From Microglena sp. YARC (lineage: Eukaryota > Chlorophyta > Chlorophyceae > Chlamydomonadales > Chlamydomonadaceae): a stretch of DNA of 64,000 nt. Positions 22,866-34,155 of this stretch are shown one piece after another. Under the pieces are notes generated by a model that searched no databases, was not told the origin of the DNA, and was given only the letters and a program-made list of their open reading frames with translations. Each line of letters starts with the position of its first letter. Positions within the stretch are counted from its first letter, which is position 1. The translations under genes were made by a program, and so were the position numbers. The stretch spans positions 2,007,893 through 2,071,892 of the forward strand of contig CM039464.1 of the NCBI GenBank assembly GCA_022414725.1, written 5' to 3'.

Positions 22866-23140
22866 AGTATCAGTCGCTTCCGAAATAAAGTAACCTATGG
22901 AGCTGCCTGATCTACATTTTTGCTCACGCCACACTGTTCCATTCTGGAGGTTCGGGTGGGTTCCAAACTTACAGCGCTAGGTAAAACCTTTTCTCTATAA
23001 CCGAGCCAGGTCCAGTCGTGAACGTTTTTCCGGGTGATCTAGTTGAGGCGCCAAACCAATTTCACTGTCTTTTCCGGGACCTCCGCAGCGGTCTGGGCTA
23101 TGGATGGATACAGATGTTGTCTCACATGGTGGGTTTATAC
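22866..23140 (+). pseudogene. Error-damaged exon, left copy beside the gap
   Basis: Matches the block at 26193-26480 (shared CAGTCGCTTC, AAATAAAGTAACCTATGGAG, CTTACAGCG). Indels break every frame. Most likely the same exon as the right copy, represented by poorer sequence. Confidence 0.5.
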
Positions 23141-24520
23141 TAGACTCATTCATTCGTTGTATTAGCTGGAAGTGGGCTAGGTTTTCCAGTGTATTAGTGG
23201 GAAGTGCCACCAGTTTTTATAAGGTGTTGATTAGTGGAAGTCTAGTTATCTCGCTGTATTAGTGGAAGTGCTAGTTTTTTAGTGTATAGGTGGAAGTTGC
23301 AGTTTTTTAGTGTTTAGTGGTAAGTGCTAGTTTTGTAGTGTATTAGGTTGGGAAGTTGCTAGTTTTTTAGTGTATTAGTGGAAGTGCTAGTTTTTTAGTT
23401 GTATTAGCTGGGAAGTGCTCAGTTTTTTAGTGTATTCAATGCGAAGTGCAGATTTATTGTGTATTAGTGGGATACTAGTTTTTAGTAATATATGCTTAGT
23501 TTTTTAGTGTATTAGTGGAAGTGACGTCACTCTCTCCTCTCCTCTCACTCAGCACGACTCTATACCCTCCTCAGTATTCCGCCGTTGTATTAGTGGAAGT
23601 GCTAGGGTTTTTTTAGTTGTATTAGTGTAGGAGTGCTAGTTTTTTAGATGTATTAGTGGAAGTGCCTGCGCAGTTTTTTAGTGGATTGTGGAAGTGCTAG
23701 TTTTTGTAGTGGTATAGTGTTTAGTGCTAGTTTTTAGTGTATTCAGTGGGATCAGATGTGACTAGTTTATTTCTATACGCTCACGTGATCATTAGTGGAT
23801 GAATCCCCAGTGCTACTCGAACAAAGTCTGTATGTCTCTCATGTGTGTGCGTGGAGGCTCAAGAAATGCAAACATCATTAGTGAGCTAAAACGTCGCTAT
23901 GCACACTTCCCGGGAGGGTATCTAGTTTTTTAGGAGATGATCAAAAGGTGATAACGATGATCAAGGTGAATACGATGTGTATTTACATGGGTGGAACATT
24001 AGTGCATAGTTTTGGTGATAGAATTGTACTTAGCTCGATTTCAGTGCTAGTTTTTTGTGTATTGTGGAGTGCTAGTTTTTGTAGAGTCCGTTAATTGTAC
24101 TGTTAGTGTAAAGAGTAGCTAAGTTTTTTTAGATGTTTTTAGTTTGGAAGTGCTAGTTCTCTCTAGCGAGATTGTTCTTAGATGGATGAAATGGCAAAGT
24201 TGCTGAGTGTTCTTCTTTTGTGATGAATGCCCCTCTGAAATGAATATGTTATGTCGGGAATTTCCTGCGAGTCGCTAGTTTTTTTAAGTGTATCTAGTAC
24301 GTGAAGTGCTTAGTTTCTCTCTCAGAGAATGCAACGTTTGTGACCCATGTTTTAAGTGATTAGATAGGAAAGTGAGTAGTTTTTGAGTAGGTTGTGACCC
24401 TGATGTAGCATGGCAAAGCTTGCTAGTCTTTTTGGAGTCGACTGTGAATTAAAGTGAGAGTAATAGTTGGAGTGCCAGTTTTTAGTGTATTAGTTGGAAG
24501 TGCTAGTTTTTTAGTGTGTG
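23141..24520. repeat. 26-bp tandem array, noisy
   Basis: GTATTAGTGGAAGTGCTAGTTTTTTA unit with very frequent random-looking insertions and deletions. No gene visible. Confidence 0.8.
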
Positions 24521-25520
24521 NNNNNNNNNNNNNNNNNNNNNNNNNNNNNNNNNNNNNNNNNNNNNNNNNNNNNNNNNNNNNNNNNNNNNNNNNNNNNNNN
24601 NNNNNNNNNNNNNNNNNNNNNNNNNNNNNNNNNNNNNNNNNNNNNNNNNNNNNNNNNNNNNNNNNNNNNNNNNNNNNNNNNNNNNNNNNNNNNNNNNNNN
24701 NNNNNNNNNNNNNNNNNNNNNNNNNNNNNNNNNNNNNNNNNNNNNNNNNNNNNNNNNNNNNNNNNNNNNNNNNNNNNNNNNNNNNNNNNNNNNNNNNNNN
24801 NNNNNNNNNNNNNNNNNNNNNNNNNNNNNNNNNNNNNNNNNNNNNNNNNNNNNNNNNNNNNNNNNNNNNNNNNNNNNNNNNNNNNNNNNNNNNNNNNNNN
24901 NNNNNNNNNNNNNNNNNNNNNNNNNNNNNNNNNNNNNNNNNNNNNNNNNNNNNNNNNNNNNNNNNNNNNNNNNNNNNNNNNNNNNNNNNNNNNNNNNNNN
25001 NNNNNNNNNNNNNNNNNNNNNNNNNNNNNNNNNNNNNNNNNNNNNNNNNNNNNNNNNNNNNNNNNNNNNNNNNNNNNNNNNNNNNNNNNNNNNNNNNNNN
25101 NNNNNNNNNNNNNNNNNNNNNNNNNNNNNNNNNNNNNNNNNNNNNNNNNNNNNNNNNNNNNNNNNNNNNNNNNNNNNNNNNNNNNNNNNNNNNNNNNNNN
25201 NNNNNNNNNNNNNNNNNNNNNNNNNNNNNNNNNNNNNNNNNNNNNNNNNNNNNNNNNNNNNNNNNNNNNNNNNNNNNNNNNNNNNNNNNNNNNNNNNNNN
25301 NNNNNNNNNNNNNNNNNNNNNNNNNNNNNNNNNNNNNNNNNNNNNNNNNNNNNNNNNNNNNNNNNNNNNNNNNNNNNNNNNNNNNNNNNNNNNNNNNNNN
25401 NNNNNNNNNNNNNNNNNNNNNNNNNNNNNNNNNNNNNNNNNNNNNNNNNNNNNNNNNNNNNNNNNNNNNNNNNNNNNNNNNNNNNNNNNNNNNNNNNNNN
25501 NNNNNNNNNNNNNNNNNNNN
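24521..25520. other. Assembly gap (1000 N)
   Basis: Exactly 1000 undetermined bases, a placeholder length rather than a measured one. Open frames spanning it have no meaning. Confidence 0.99.
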
Positions 25521-26192
25521 GTGTGGGTGTGGTTAATGGTGTGAGCTGGCTGTGGGGGGGAGGTGGGGGGAGGTCATTCGTGCTGGAGCTTTTGTTTTTG
25601 CTTGAGGTTCGTTTTGTGGTGGTGGCGGGAGGGGTCGGGAGCATTTGTATGAAGTTTTTGTTTTTGTTGGGTTTTTATTTCAGGAGGTGGTGGTGTGGGG
25701 GGGTCGTTCGCGTGATTGTTTTTAGCTTCTTTTTGTTGCTTGGTTTTTGGGTGTTTGGTTTGTTTCATGTCGGTTACTGTTAGTGTATAGGGTTAGTGTT
25801 ATTGCTAGTTAGTGTAGTTTAGTGTTAGTTGAGTGTATTAGGGTTAGTGTTTTATTGCTGTAGTGTTAGTTTGTGTATTAGGTTAGTGTTAGTAGTGTAT
25901 AGGGTTAGTGTTAGCTAGTGTAAGTAAGTGTATAAGTAAGTGTTAGATGTTAGTAAGGTATATAATAACCTGAAGTGTTATTAATGTATAAATGAGTGTT
26001 AGTGTTAGGAAGTGTTAGGAAGTGTAGAATAAGTTGAGTGTTAGTAAGTGTTAGAATGTGAGAAATAAGTGTTAGTGTTAGTAAGTGTTAAGGAAGTGGA
26101 GAATAAGGTTAGTGTTAGTTGGTCGTTGGTTAGTGTTGTGAGTTAGTTAGTTTTAGTTAGCGATACTTAGTGTTAGGTGTGTTTCAAAGTAT
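25521..26192. repeat. Right flank of gap, duplicate of 22.15-22.87 kb
   Basis: G-rich units with GGAGCTTTTGTTTTTGCTTG, ATTTGTATGAAGTTTTTGTT and then GTTAGT repeats, in the same order as before the gap. Confidence 0.75.
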
Positions 26193-26480
26193 CAGTCGCT
26201 TCGAAATAAAGTAACCTATGGAGCCTGTCTACATATTTGTCGACAACTGTTGCATTCTGGGAGTTGGCGGTCCAGAACTTACAGCGCAGTAAAACCTTTC
26301 TGCTAAAGCGGAAGGCGCGAGTGCCAGTGGTGCGTTTTCCGGGGGTGATGCATAGTAGTGGCGCCAGAGACTGCCCTCAATTTTTCTAACCGCTTGTTGT
26401 GCTGCTCCTTCCGACCTCCGCGAGGCGTGTCGGGACATGGATGGAGTTAGGGCTCCAGATGGCTTCATGCTCTACATGGT
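26193..26480 (+). CDS. Gene A exon near the gap, right copy, frame-damaged
   Basis: From 26261 an open frame of 42 codons reads ELAVQNLQRSKTFLLKRKAR then VPVVRFPGVMHSSGARD, clearly coding-like, then stops at a T-run. A second frame resumes from about 26401 (APSDLREACRDMDGVRAPDG then FMLYMV). A two-base discrepancy at the T-run would fuse them. The acceptor and donor cannot be fixed because the sequence is noisy. It probably lies between exons 10/11 and the exon at 29397. Confidence 0.4.
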
Positions 26481-28470
26481 GCCGTGTACTGATGTATTGA
26501 CTCATCGTTGTGTATTGAGTGTGGAAGTGCTAGTTTTTCAGTGTAATTAGGTGGAGTGCCAGTTTTTTAGTGTATTATGGGAAGTGCTATGTTTTTTTTA
26601 CTTATTTACGTTATCGGGAAGTTGCTCAGTCTTCTTCTTATAGTTGTATTAGTGGAGTGCTAAAGTCTTTCCTTTAGTTGTACTTTAGTGGAGCAGTGTT
26701 TAGTTTATTTAGTGTATTTATGTTGGACAGTTGATAGTTCTGTTTAGTGCTCACTTAGTCGGATCAGTTGCCTAGTTTTTTTAGATGTATTAGTTGTGAA
26801 TCTCAGTCTGTTTTTTATTGTTATTAATTGAAGTGCCGAGCTTCTTGTTAAGTGTATTAGATGGAGAGTGCTAGTTTTTTAGTGTTTTAAGTGTTATGTG
26901 GAAGTGCTAGTTTTTTAGCTGTATTGTGGAGTGGAAGGTGCAGTTATTTACAGTGTCATTGTGAAGTGCTAGTGTTTTTGTAGTTGTATTATTGTGAAGT
27001 GCCAGTTTTTTTAACGTGTATTAGTGTAAGTGTCTAGTTTTTAGTGTATAGTTGGAAGTGGCTAGTTTTTTAGTGTATTAGTGGAAGTGCTAGTTTTTTT
27101 AGTGTATTAGTGGAAGTGCTCTAGTTTTTTTTAGTTGTCATTAGTGAAGTGCTAGTTTTTAGTGTATAGGTGGAAGTGCTAGTTTTTTTAGTGTATTAGT
27201 GGAAGTGCTAAGTTTTTTAAGTGTATTAGTGGATTAGTGTAGTTTTTTAGTGTATTAGTGGAAGTGCTAGTTTTTTAGTGTATTAGTGGAAGTGCTAGTT
27301 TTTTAGTGTATTAGTGGAAGTGCTAGTTTTTTTTATTAGTGGACGTGTATTTTTAGTGGAAGGGAAGTGCTAGTTTTTTAGTGTATTAGTGGAAGTGCTA
27401 GTTTTTTAGTGTATTAGTGGAAGTGCTAGTTTTTTAGTGTATTAGTGGAAGTGCTAGTTTTTTAGTGTATTAGTGGAAGTTGTGTAGCAGTTTTTTAGTG
27501 TATTAGTGGAAGTGCTAGTTTTTTAGTGTATTAGTGGAAGTGCTAGTTTTTTAGTGTATGGAAGTGCCTTTCAATAGTTCTTTTAAGTGTATTAGTGGAT
27601 GAGTGGCTAGTTTTTTAGTGTATTAGTGGAAGTGGCTAGCTTTTTAGTTTTTTAGTGGAAGTGCATTTTTAGTGCGAAGTGGGAAGTGCTAGTTTTTTAG
27701 TGTATTAGTGGAGAAGTGCAGTTTTTTAGTCGTATTAGTGGAAGTGCTAGTCTTTTTAGTGTATTAGTGTTCCTCTTGAAGTGCAGTTTTTTAGTGTATT
27801 AGTGGAGTGTTTTAGTGAAGTTGCTAGTTTTTTCAGTGTATTTAGTGGAAGTGCTAGTTTTTCAGTGTTATTAGTGGAAGTGCTAGTTTTCTAGTGTATT
27901 AGTGAAGTGCTAGTTTTTTTTATGTGTATTAGTGGAATTAGTGCTAGTTTTTTAGTGTGTATTAGTGTAAGTCTAGTTTTTTTAGTGTATTAGTTGGAAG
28001 TTCTTAGTTTTTTCAGCTAGTTCTTAGTTTTTAGTGTACTATGTATTGCGTGTTTTTTTAAGTGCTAGTTTTTATGTATTGCTAGTGGGAAGTGCTAGTT
28101 TTTTAAGTGTATTTTAGTGGAAGTGCTAAGTTTTTTAGTGTATAGTGAAGTGCTTAGTTTTTTGTGTATTAGTGGAAGTACTAGTTTTTAGTGTATTAGT
28201 GGAAGTGCTAGTTTTTAGTGTATTAGTGGAAGTGCTTGTTTTTTAGTGTATTAGTGGAAGTGCTAGTTTTTTGGGGGTTTAGTGGAGCAGTTTTTGTAAC
28301 TGTAATACATAAGTGCTAGTGTTAATGGTTAGTAGTGATAGTTTAGTGTAAGTGGTAAGTGCTATTTTTTAGTTGTATTAGTTGGAAGTGCTAGTTTTTT
28401 AGAGTGTCAGTTAGTCGTTCAGTAGCTGTAGTGGAAGTGCTAGTTTTTTAGTTGTATTAGTAAGTACTTA
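26481..28470. repeat. 26-bp tandem array, right of gap
   Basis: TAGTGTATTAGTGGAAGTGC then TAGTTTTT. Clean at 27240-27480 and noisy elsewhere. Confidence 0.85.
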
Positions 28471-29396
28471 GTGTGTCACTGTGTGTTGTGTGTAGTGTGT
28501 TTAGTTCGTGTTAGTGTTTTATGATAGTGTCTAGTTTGCTCATGTTTGTTAGTTAGTGTTAGTTAGTTCGTGTTAGTGTTAGATAGTGTTAGTTAGTGTT
28601 AGTTAGTTCGTGTTAGTGTTAGATAGTGTTAGTTCGTGTTTATGTGTAGTGTTAGTTACGTTCGTGTTAGTGTTAATAGTGTTAGTTAGTGTTAGTGTTA
28701 GTGTTTAGTGTTAGTAGTTGTTAGTTAGTGTAGTGTTATTAGTTCGTGTTAGTGCTATGTTTAGGTTAGTGTTAGTTGTTGTTAGTTAGTGTTAGTAAGC
28801 AGGTTATTAGTTAGATGTTAGTTAGTTAGTGTTAGTGTTAGTTATTGTTAGTGTTATTTAGTTAGTGTTTGTGTTAGTGTTAGTTAGCGTTAGTGTTAAT
28901 GTCAGTTAGTGTTATTGTTAGTTAGTTAGTTTTAGTATGTTAGTGTTAGTTAGTGTTAGTGTTAGTTAGTGCCAGTTAGTGTAAGTGTTTGTTAGTGTTA
29001 ATCAGTGTTAGTTAGTGTTAGTTAGTGCCAGTTGGTGTTAGTGTCAGTTGGTGTCAGTATTAGTTAGTGTCAGTTAGTGTTAGTTAGTGCCAGTTAGTGT
29101 TAGGTCAGTTCAGTTTAGTCAGTGTTAGTTAGTGTCAGTTAGTGTTAGTTAGTGTTAGTGTTAATCAGTGTTAGTTGGTATTAGTTAGTGTATTAGTGTT
29201 AGTGATAGTCAGTGTATACATTAGTGTTAGTGATAGTCATGTGCTATCATTAGTGTTAGTGATAGTCAGTGTATACATTAGTGTTAGTGATAGTCAGTGT
29301 ATACATTAGTGTTAGTGTTAATGTTAGTTAGTGTTAGTTAGTTAGTATTAGTTAGTTAGTGTTAGTTTGTAAGTGATAGTCAGTGTATAAATTTAG
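28471..29396. repeat. (GTTAGT)n array
   Basis: GTTAGTGTTAGTTAGTGTTA variants, with a CAGTGTATACATTAGTGTTA sub-array near 29210-29310. It ends at the ATTTAG acceptor of the next exon. Confidence 0.85.
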
Positions 29397-29542
29397 CAAC
29401 TGTCATCTTGCCATGCAAACACCTCCAGGACCTCCCGACAGCTACGACCACCACTCGACCCATGGCAGTGGATTCAGGAACAGCCCAGCTGACATCAACT
29501 AAAATGTGGACTGATTTTCACGGGCGTACAGACAATATACGG
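29397..29542 (+). CDS. Gene A exon 13
   Basis: Acceptor ATTTAG, donor CGG|GTGAGT. Two bases plus 48 codons: TVILPCKHLQDLPTATTTTR then PMAVDSGTAQLTSTKMWTDF then HGRTDNIR. It enters needing one upstream base and leaves in phase 0, matching the terminal exon. Thr-rich linker followed by a more structured end. No family recognised. Confidence 0.6.
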
Positions 29543-29830
29543 GTGAGTTTTTAGTTTTTAGTTTTAGTTGTGACAGGACTTTCACCCCAGAAGGTGGGTT
29601 TCCCGGCACAAACCAGCGACACGGAGGATTCGTTTGAATGTGTTTGCCACTCCTACAAAAAACAGTAGGCGCACTTAGGGCTTGTGATAGGCACCGAATG
29701 GAGTGAAAAACAAGCTGCAAGCGCCAAGCCTCAAACACCTGAAGAGGGCTGAACCCCTACCCACCCACCCACCCATTAAATAAAAATACCAAGAGATACC
29801 ACCGTAAGCCTTATTCTTTGCAGTAGTTTT
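29543..29830. other. Intron sequence, apparently unique
   Basis: After the donor, AGTTTTTAG repeats and then about 200 bp of non-repetitive DNA. Open frames exist on both strands but without splice support. Confidence 0.5.
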
Positions 29831-31390
29831 AGTCTTGGCTGTTCTAGTCTTGGTGTTCCTAGTCTTGGCTGTCCTACTCTTGGCTGTTCCTACTCTTGGC
29901 TGTTCCTAGTCTTGGCCGCTCCTAGTCTTGGCTGTTCCTAGTCTTGGCTCCTCTTAGTCTTGGGCTGTTCCTAGTAAATTGGCTGTTCCTTAGTCCGTTG
30001 GCTGTTCCTAGTCTTGGCTGTTTCCTAGTCTTGGCTGTTCCTAGTCTGCTGTTCCTACTGTTCCAGTTTGGCCGTTTCTAGTTCTTGGCGGTTTCTAGTC
30101 TTGGTCGGTTCTTTAGTCTTTGGCTGTTCCTATCTTGGCTGTTCCTAGTCTTGGCTGTACTCTTGGCTGTTCTACATGTCTTGGCTGTTCCTGACTCTTG
30201 GGCTGTTCGGCTGGTTCCTACTCTTGGCTGTTCCTAGGCTTTCCTATCTTGGCTGTTCCTAGTCTTGCTGTTCCTGTCTTGGCTGTTCCTAGTCTTGGTC
30301 TGTTCCTAGTCTTGGCTGTTTCCTGTAGTCTTGGCTGTATTAGTCTTGGCTGTTCCTAGTCTTGGCTGTTCCTAGTCTTGGCTGTTCCTAGGTCTTGGCT
30401 GTTTCCTAGTCTTGGCTGTTCCTAGTCTTGGCTGTTCCTAAGTCTTGGCTTGTTCCTAGTCTTGGCTCGTTCACTAAGTCTTGGCTGTTCCTAGTCTTGG
30501 CTGTTCCTAGTCTTGGCTGTTCTCTGTTTCTAGTCTTGGCTGTTCCTAGTCTTGGCCTGTTTCCTAGTCTTGGCTGTTCCTAGTCTTGGCTGTTTCCTAG
30601 TCTTGGCTGTTCCCTAGTCTCCTTTGGCTGTTCTTCTAGTCTTGCTGTTCATAGTCTTGGCGTGTTCATCTTCCTTAGTCTTGGCTGTTCCTCTTGGCTT
30701 GGCTGTTCCTAGGCTCTATGGCTGTTTCTAGTCTTGGCTGTTCTACTCTTCCTAGGGCTTTGTTGTTTCCTAGTCTTGGCTGTTCCTAGTCTTGGCTGTT
30801 CCTAGTCTTGGCTGTTCCTAGTCTTGTTCCTCAGGCTGTTCCTACTCTTGGCGGCTCGTTCCTAGTCTTTGGCTTGTTCCTAGTCTTGGCCGTTCCTGTC
30901 TTGGCTGTTCCTAGTCTTGGCTGTTCCTTAGTCTTGGCTGTTGGGCCGTACTCTTCTCTTGGCTGTACCTAGTCTTGCTGTTCCTAGTCTTGGCTGGTTC
31001 CTAGTCTTGGCTGTTCCTAGTCTTGGCTGTTCTTAGTCTTGGCTGTTCCTAGTCTTGGCTGTTCCTAGTCTTGGCTGTTCCTAGTCTTGGCTGTTCCTAG
31101 TCTTGGCTGTTCCTAGTCTTGGCTGTTCCTAGTCTTGGCTGTTCCCTAGTCTTGGCTGTTCCTAGTCTTGGCTGTTCCTAGTCTTGGCTGTTCCAGTTCC
31201 GTTCCTAGTCTTGGCTGTTCCTAGTCTTGGCGGTTAGTCTTGGCGGTTTCTAGTCTTGGCTGTTCCTAGTCTTGGCCGTTCCTAGTCTTGGCTGTTCCTA
31301 GTCTTGGCGTTCCTAGTCTTGGCGGTTTCCTAGTCTTGGCTGTTCCTTAGTCTTGGCGGTTTCGTAGTCTTGTCTGTTCCTAGTACGTAT
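29831..31390. repeat. 16-bp satellite, about 90-100 copies
   Basis: CTTGGCTGTTCCTAGT repeats head to tail. Copies are nearly perfect at 31000-31190 and riddled with indels at 29980-30960, again suggesting low-quality consensus. Confidence 0.92.
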
Positions 31391-31640
31391 CATTCCTTTT
31401 GAGGCAAAAATCATTTCCCCCCCAAAGCAATCATTTGCCGTACATAGTCTCAGCAGTGCAAAGCCTTGGCCGTACGTACAGGGCTTTTTTCAAATCTGAG
31501 CATGGTTTTTTCCAGCTCTATGGTTTTAGGCCTGCTCCCGGGACAGCGTTTTAGTGCTGTATAGTGGTTTTTAAAGCTTTACAGCCTGCTATAGCTTTTA
31601 GGGCCATTTAGGGCACACAAAAAAGACGAACTGTGCGTAA
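31391..31640. other. Intron spacer, no feature seen
   Basis: Mixed-composition DNA with no splice-flanked open frame. Confidence 0.5.
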
Positions 31641-32420
31641 TCTTGGCCGGATATATTGATTCATTTATATCTCACTCATTGTGATTATATCAGTCATTCC
31701 GATTACAAAATATATATTTATTTTGGGCTTGCATGGGTGAAGGGGCAGTGGAGCCAGTATGATGAATATAGTACATAGTGTGTCCTTTATATATTTTTTC
31801 TAATTTCAATTACAGCAGTCATTCCAATTACAAAATAAATATTTATTGCGGGCTTGCCTGGGTAGAGTGGCAGTGGAGCCAGTACAGAAAATATAGTACA
31901 GAGTGGGTCCTTTATATTTTACTAGTTGCGATTGTATAAGTCATTCCAATTACAAAATACATATTTATTGGGGGCTTGCATGGGTGAAGGGGCAGTGGAG
32001 CCAGTACAGAGAATATAATACAGATTGTTTCATTTCAATTTTAATTCATTGTGATTGTATCAGTCATTTCTATTTTGATTAATTGTGATGATATCAGTCA
32101 TTTATAGTTCAAATAATTGCGATTATATCAGTCATTCTGTTTAAAAATAAATGCTGGATTGCATGGGTGAAGGGGTAGTGGAGCCAGTATAATGAATATG
32201 GTACAGAGTGTGCCCTTTATATTTTACTAATTGCGATTATAACAGTCATTTAGATTACAAAACATGTATTTATTGCGGGCTTGAATGGGTGTAGGGGCAG
32301 TGGAGCCAGTAGAAACAATATAGTGCAAAGTGTGTCCTTTATATTTTACTAATTGTTTTTACCGTTCTTCAATAATAATACATTTTATAATTAATATAAT
32401 TCTTCTTATTATTATTATTA

Positions 32421-32472
<52 letters not shown>

Positions 32473-32508
32473 AAATGAAACTGATTACAAAAACGGGATT
32501 GATCGCAG
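31641..32508 (+). repeat. 5'-edge array of the terminal exon, then (ATT)n
   Basis: A unit of about 120 bp repeats roughly five times (GCATGGGTGAAGGGGCAGTG then GAGCCAGTA at about 31731, 31855, 31977, 32160 and 32285). It resembles the first bases of the exon at 32509 (GCTAATAGGTGAGGTGGCAG then TGGATCCAGC). An ATT tract and the acceptor GATCGCAG follow. Confidence 0.75.
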
Positions 32509-34155
32509 ATGCTAATAGGTGAGGTGGCAGTGGATCCAGCTTCAAGTGGCCAAGCTGTCAAGCGCCAGGGTGGCATTTCGTACCGCCTTCAGCAGCCGGC
32601 CCCCCCTGTAAACATCCCCCCTGCTCTAGGTCTCAATTTGGCATTCAACCAATACAAGACTAAGGTACAGCGCAGTACAACAGCTCAGCTTCCAGTTGTA
32701 CATCGTGGCTTGGCTTCCGTGCCCGGCTTGGCTCCCGTGCCCACTCTGGACAAGGCCTGGTTCCAAGGGTACAGCCCCAGCAATACAGGGGGGTGTAGCC
32801 CCCCCAGCGGTATGGTATTCTCTAGTCCTCAGATGAGTAATCCAGACGGCACTTCACTTTGGTGGCCCGAAACTGCCTCCGAAACCGCCTCTAGGATATC
32901 TCAGGTCAGACGTGATACAGATGGTAGCTACAGCCTCCCCTTCTTGAAGGTGCCGGAGGAGAGGGGGCCTAGCCCCCCACACACGGCTGGGACCAGGGCC
33001 AGCTCGGTGCCCCGCCACTGTCAGCCCTCCCGTGAGTCCAGGCCACATGCTTCCCCCTCACGTGGGGGGGGGCCTAGCCCCCCCCACACGGCTGGGACCA
33101 GGGCCAACTCGGTGCCCCGCCACTGTCAGCCCTCCCGTGACTCCAGGCCACATGCTTCCCCCTCACGTGGGGGGGGGCTTAGGCCAGTGTCACCCGGGTC
33201 CCTCCCTGTCAGTCCAGCCACATCATTCTACGGAGCGCAACTGAGCCGAGGAAAAACATGGGGCACCGATTTTCAGCGCTTTCTAAGTCACCAAAACCCT
33301 AGGAGGGGGAGCCCCTCCCCCTTTCCACTGAACCCCAGGGTTGAAGACCGCCAGCCTGGATCTCCGCGCAACCCCAAATTCGAGGACCGCCAGCCTGGCT
33401 CCCCATGCAACCCCAGAGTTGAGGACCGCCAGCCTGGCTCCCCACGCAACCCCAGAGTTGAGGACCGCCAGCCTGGCTCCCCATGCAACCCCAGAGTTGA
33501 GGACCGCCAGCCTGGCTCCCCACGCAACCCCAGAGTTGAGGACCGCCAGCCTGGCTCCCCATGCAACCCTAGAGTTGAGGACCGCCAGCCTGGATCTCCA
33601 CGCAACCCCAGGTTTGAGGACCGCCAGCCTGGCTCCCCATGCAACCCCAGAGTTGAGCACCGCCAGCCTGGCTCTCAACTCAATCCATCGTCTCGGGCTA
33701 GGGCCCCCCTTGCTATGCACAGCAGGGGGCAGGCCCAGCAGGTGCAGCTGCAACTAGGGCTTACAGAGCCTGCAGGGGTTTTGCTCCCTGGTGATCTTAT
33801 TCAGGCTATAGGAGACAGTGGGCATAGGGAAAGAGCCTATTCAGGCCCTCCTGCCTATGCAAGGCATGAGCCTATTCAGGCAATAGGAGACGGTGGGCAT
33901 AGGGAAAGAGCCTATTCAGGCCCCCTTGCATATGCAAGGCATGAGGACGAGAACAGGCAAGATGAAGTGCAGGGGAGGATGGGGATGATGGAGGAGGACA
34001 GGCAAGATGAGGTGCTGGGGAGGATGGGGATGATGGACGAGGACAGGCAAGATGACGTTGGGCCGACATTGCATGCCGATTTATCTGGAGGGGTAGGCCT
34101 GGAAGCGAATTTGAGCATGGGGTCGCTGACGCCTGCTGATACACCCTGGACATGA
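32509..34155 (+). CDS. Gene A terminal exon, repetitive Pro/Arg/Ser-rich tail
   Basis: Opens in phase 0 after GATCGCAG and runs 548 codons to TGA. Residues 1-150 are low in repeats (for example PALGLNLAFNQYKTKVQRST). Residues ~152-224 hold two copies of a ~37-residue unit (SPPHTAGTRANSVPRHCQPS). Residues ~279-392 hold about nine 13-residue units of the type NPRVEDRQPGSPR alternating with NPRVEDRQPGSPC. Then come two copies of HRERAYSGPLAYARHE and three of DRQDEVLGRMGMM. Likely disordered. If translation could start at its first ATG it would be a separate gene, but the upstream acceptor favours an exon. Confidence 0.65.
   Translation: MLIGEVAVDPASSGQAVKRQGGISYRLQQPAPPVNIPPALGLNLAFNQYKTKVQRSTTAQLPVVHRGLASVPGLAPVPTLDKAWFQGYSPSNTGGCSPPSGMVFSSPQMSNPDGTSLWWPETASETASRISQVRRDTDGSYSLPFLKVPEERGPSPPHTAGTRASSVPRHCQPSRESRPHASPSRGGGPSPPHTAGTRANSVPRHCQPSRDSRPHASPSRGGGLRPVSPGSLPVSPATSFYGAQLSRGKTWGTDFQRFLSHQNPRRGSPSPFPLNPRVEDRQPGSPRNPKFEDRQPGSPCNPRVEDRQPGSPRNPRVEDRQPGSPCNPRVEDRQPGSPRNPRVEDRQPGSPCNPRVEDRQPGSPRNPRFEDRQPGSPCNPRVEHRQPGSQLNPSSRARAPLAMHSRGQAQQVQLQLGLTEPAGVLLPGDLIQAIGDSGHRERAYSGPPAYARHEPIQAIGDGGHRERAYSGPLAYARHEDENRQDEVQGRMGMMEEDRQDEVLGRMGMMDEDRQDDVGPTLHADLSGGVGLEANLSMGSLTPADTPWT

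Noticed and set aside
24454..25783. Open frames of 340-420 codons across the gap
   Set aside because: They consist almost entirely of N.
33283..33753. 156-codon minus-strand frame in the gene A terminal exon
   Set aside because: Shadow of the 39-bp coding repeat; the plus frame is longer and carries non-repetitive sequence.
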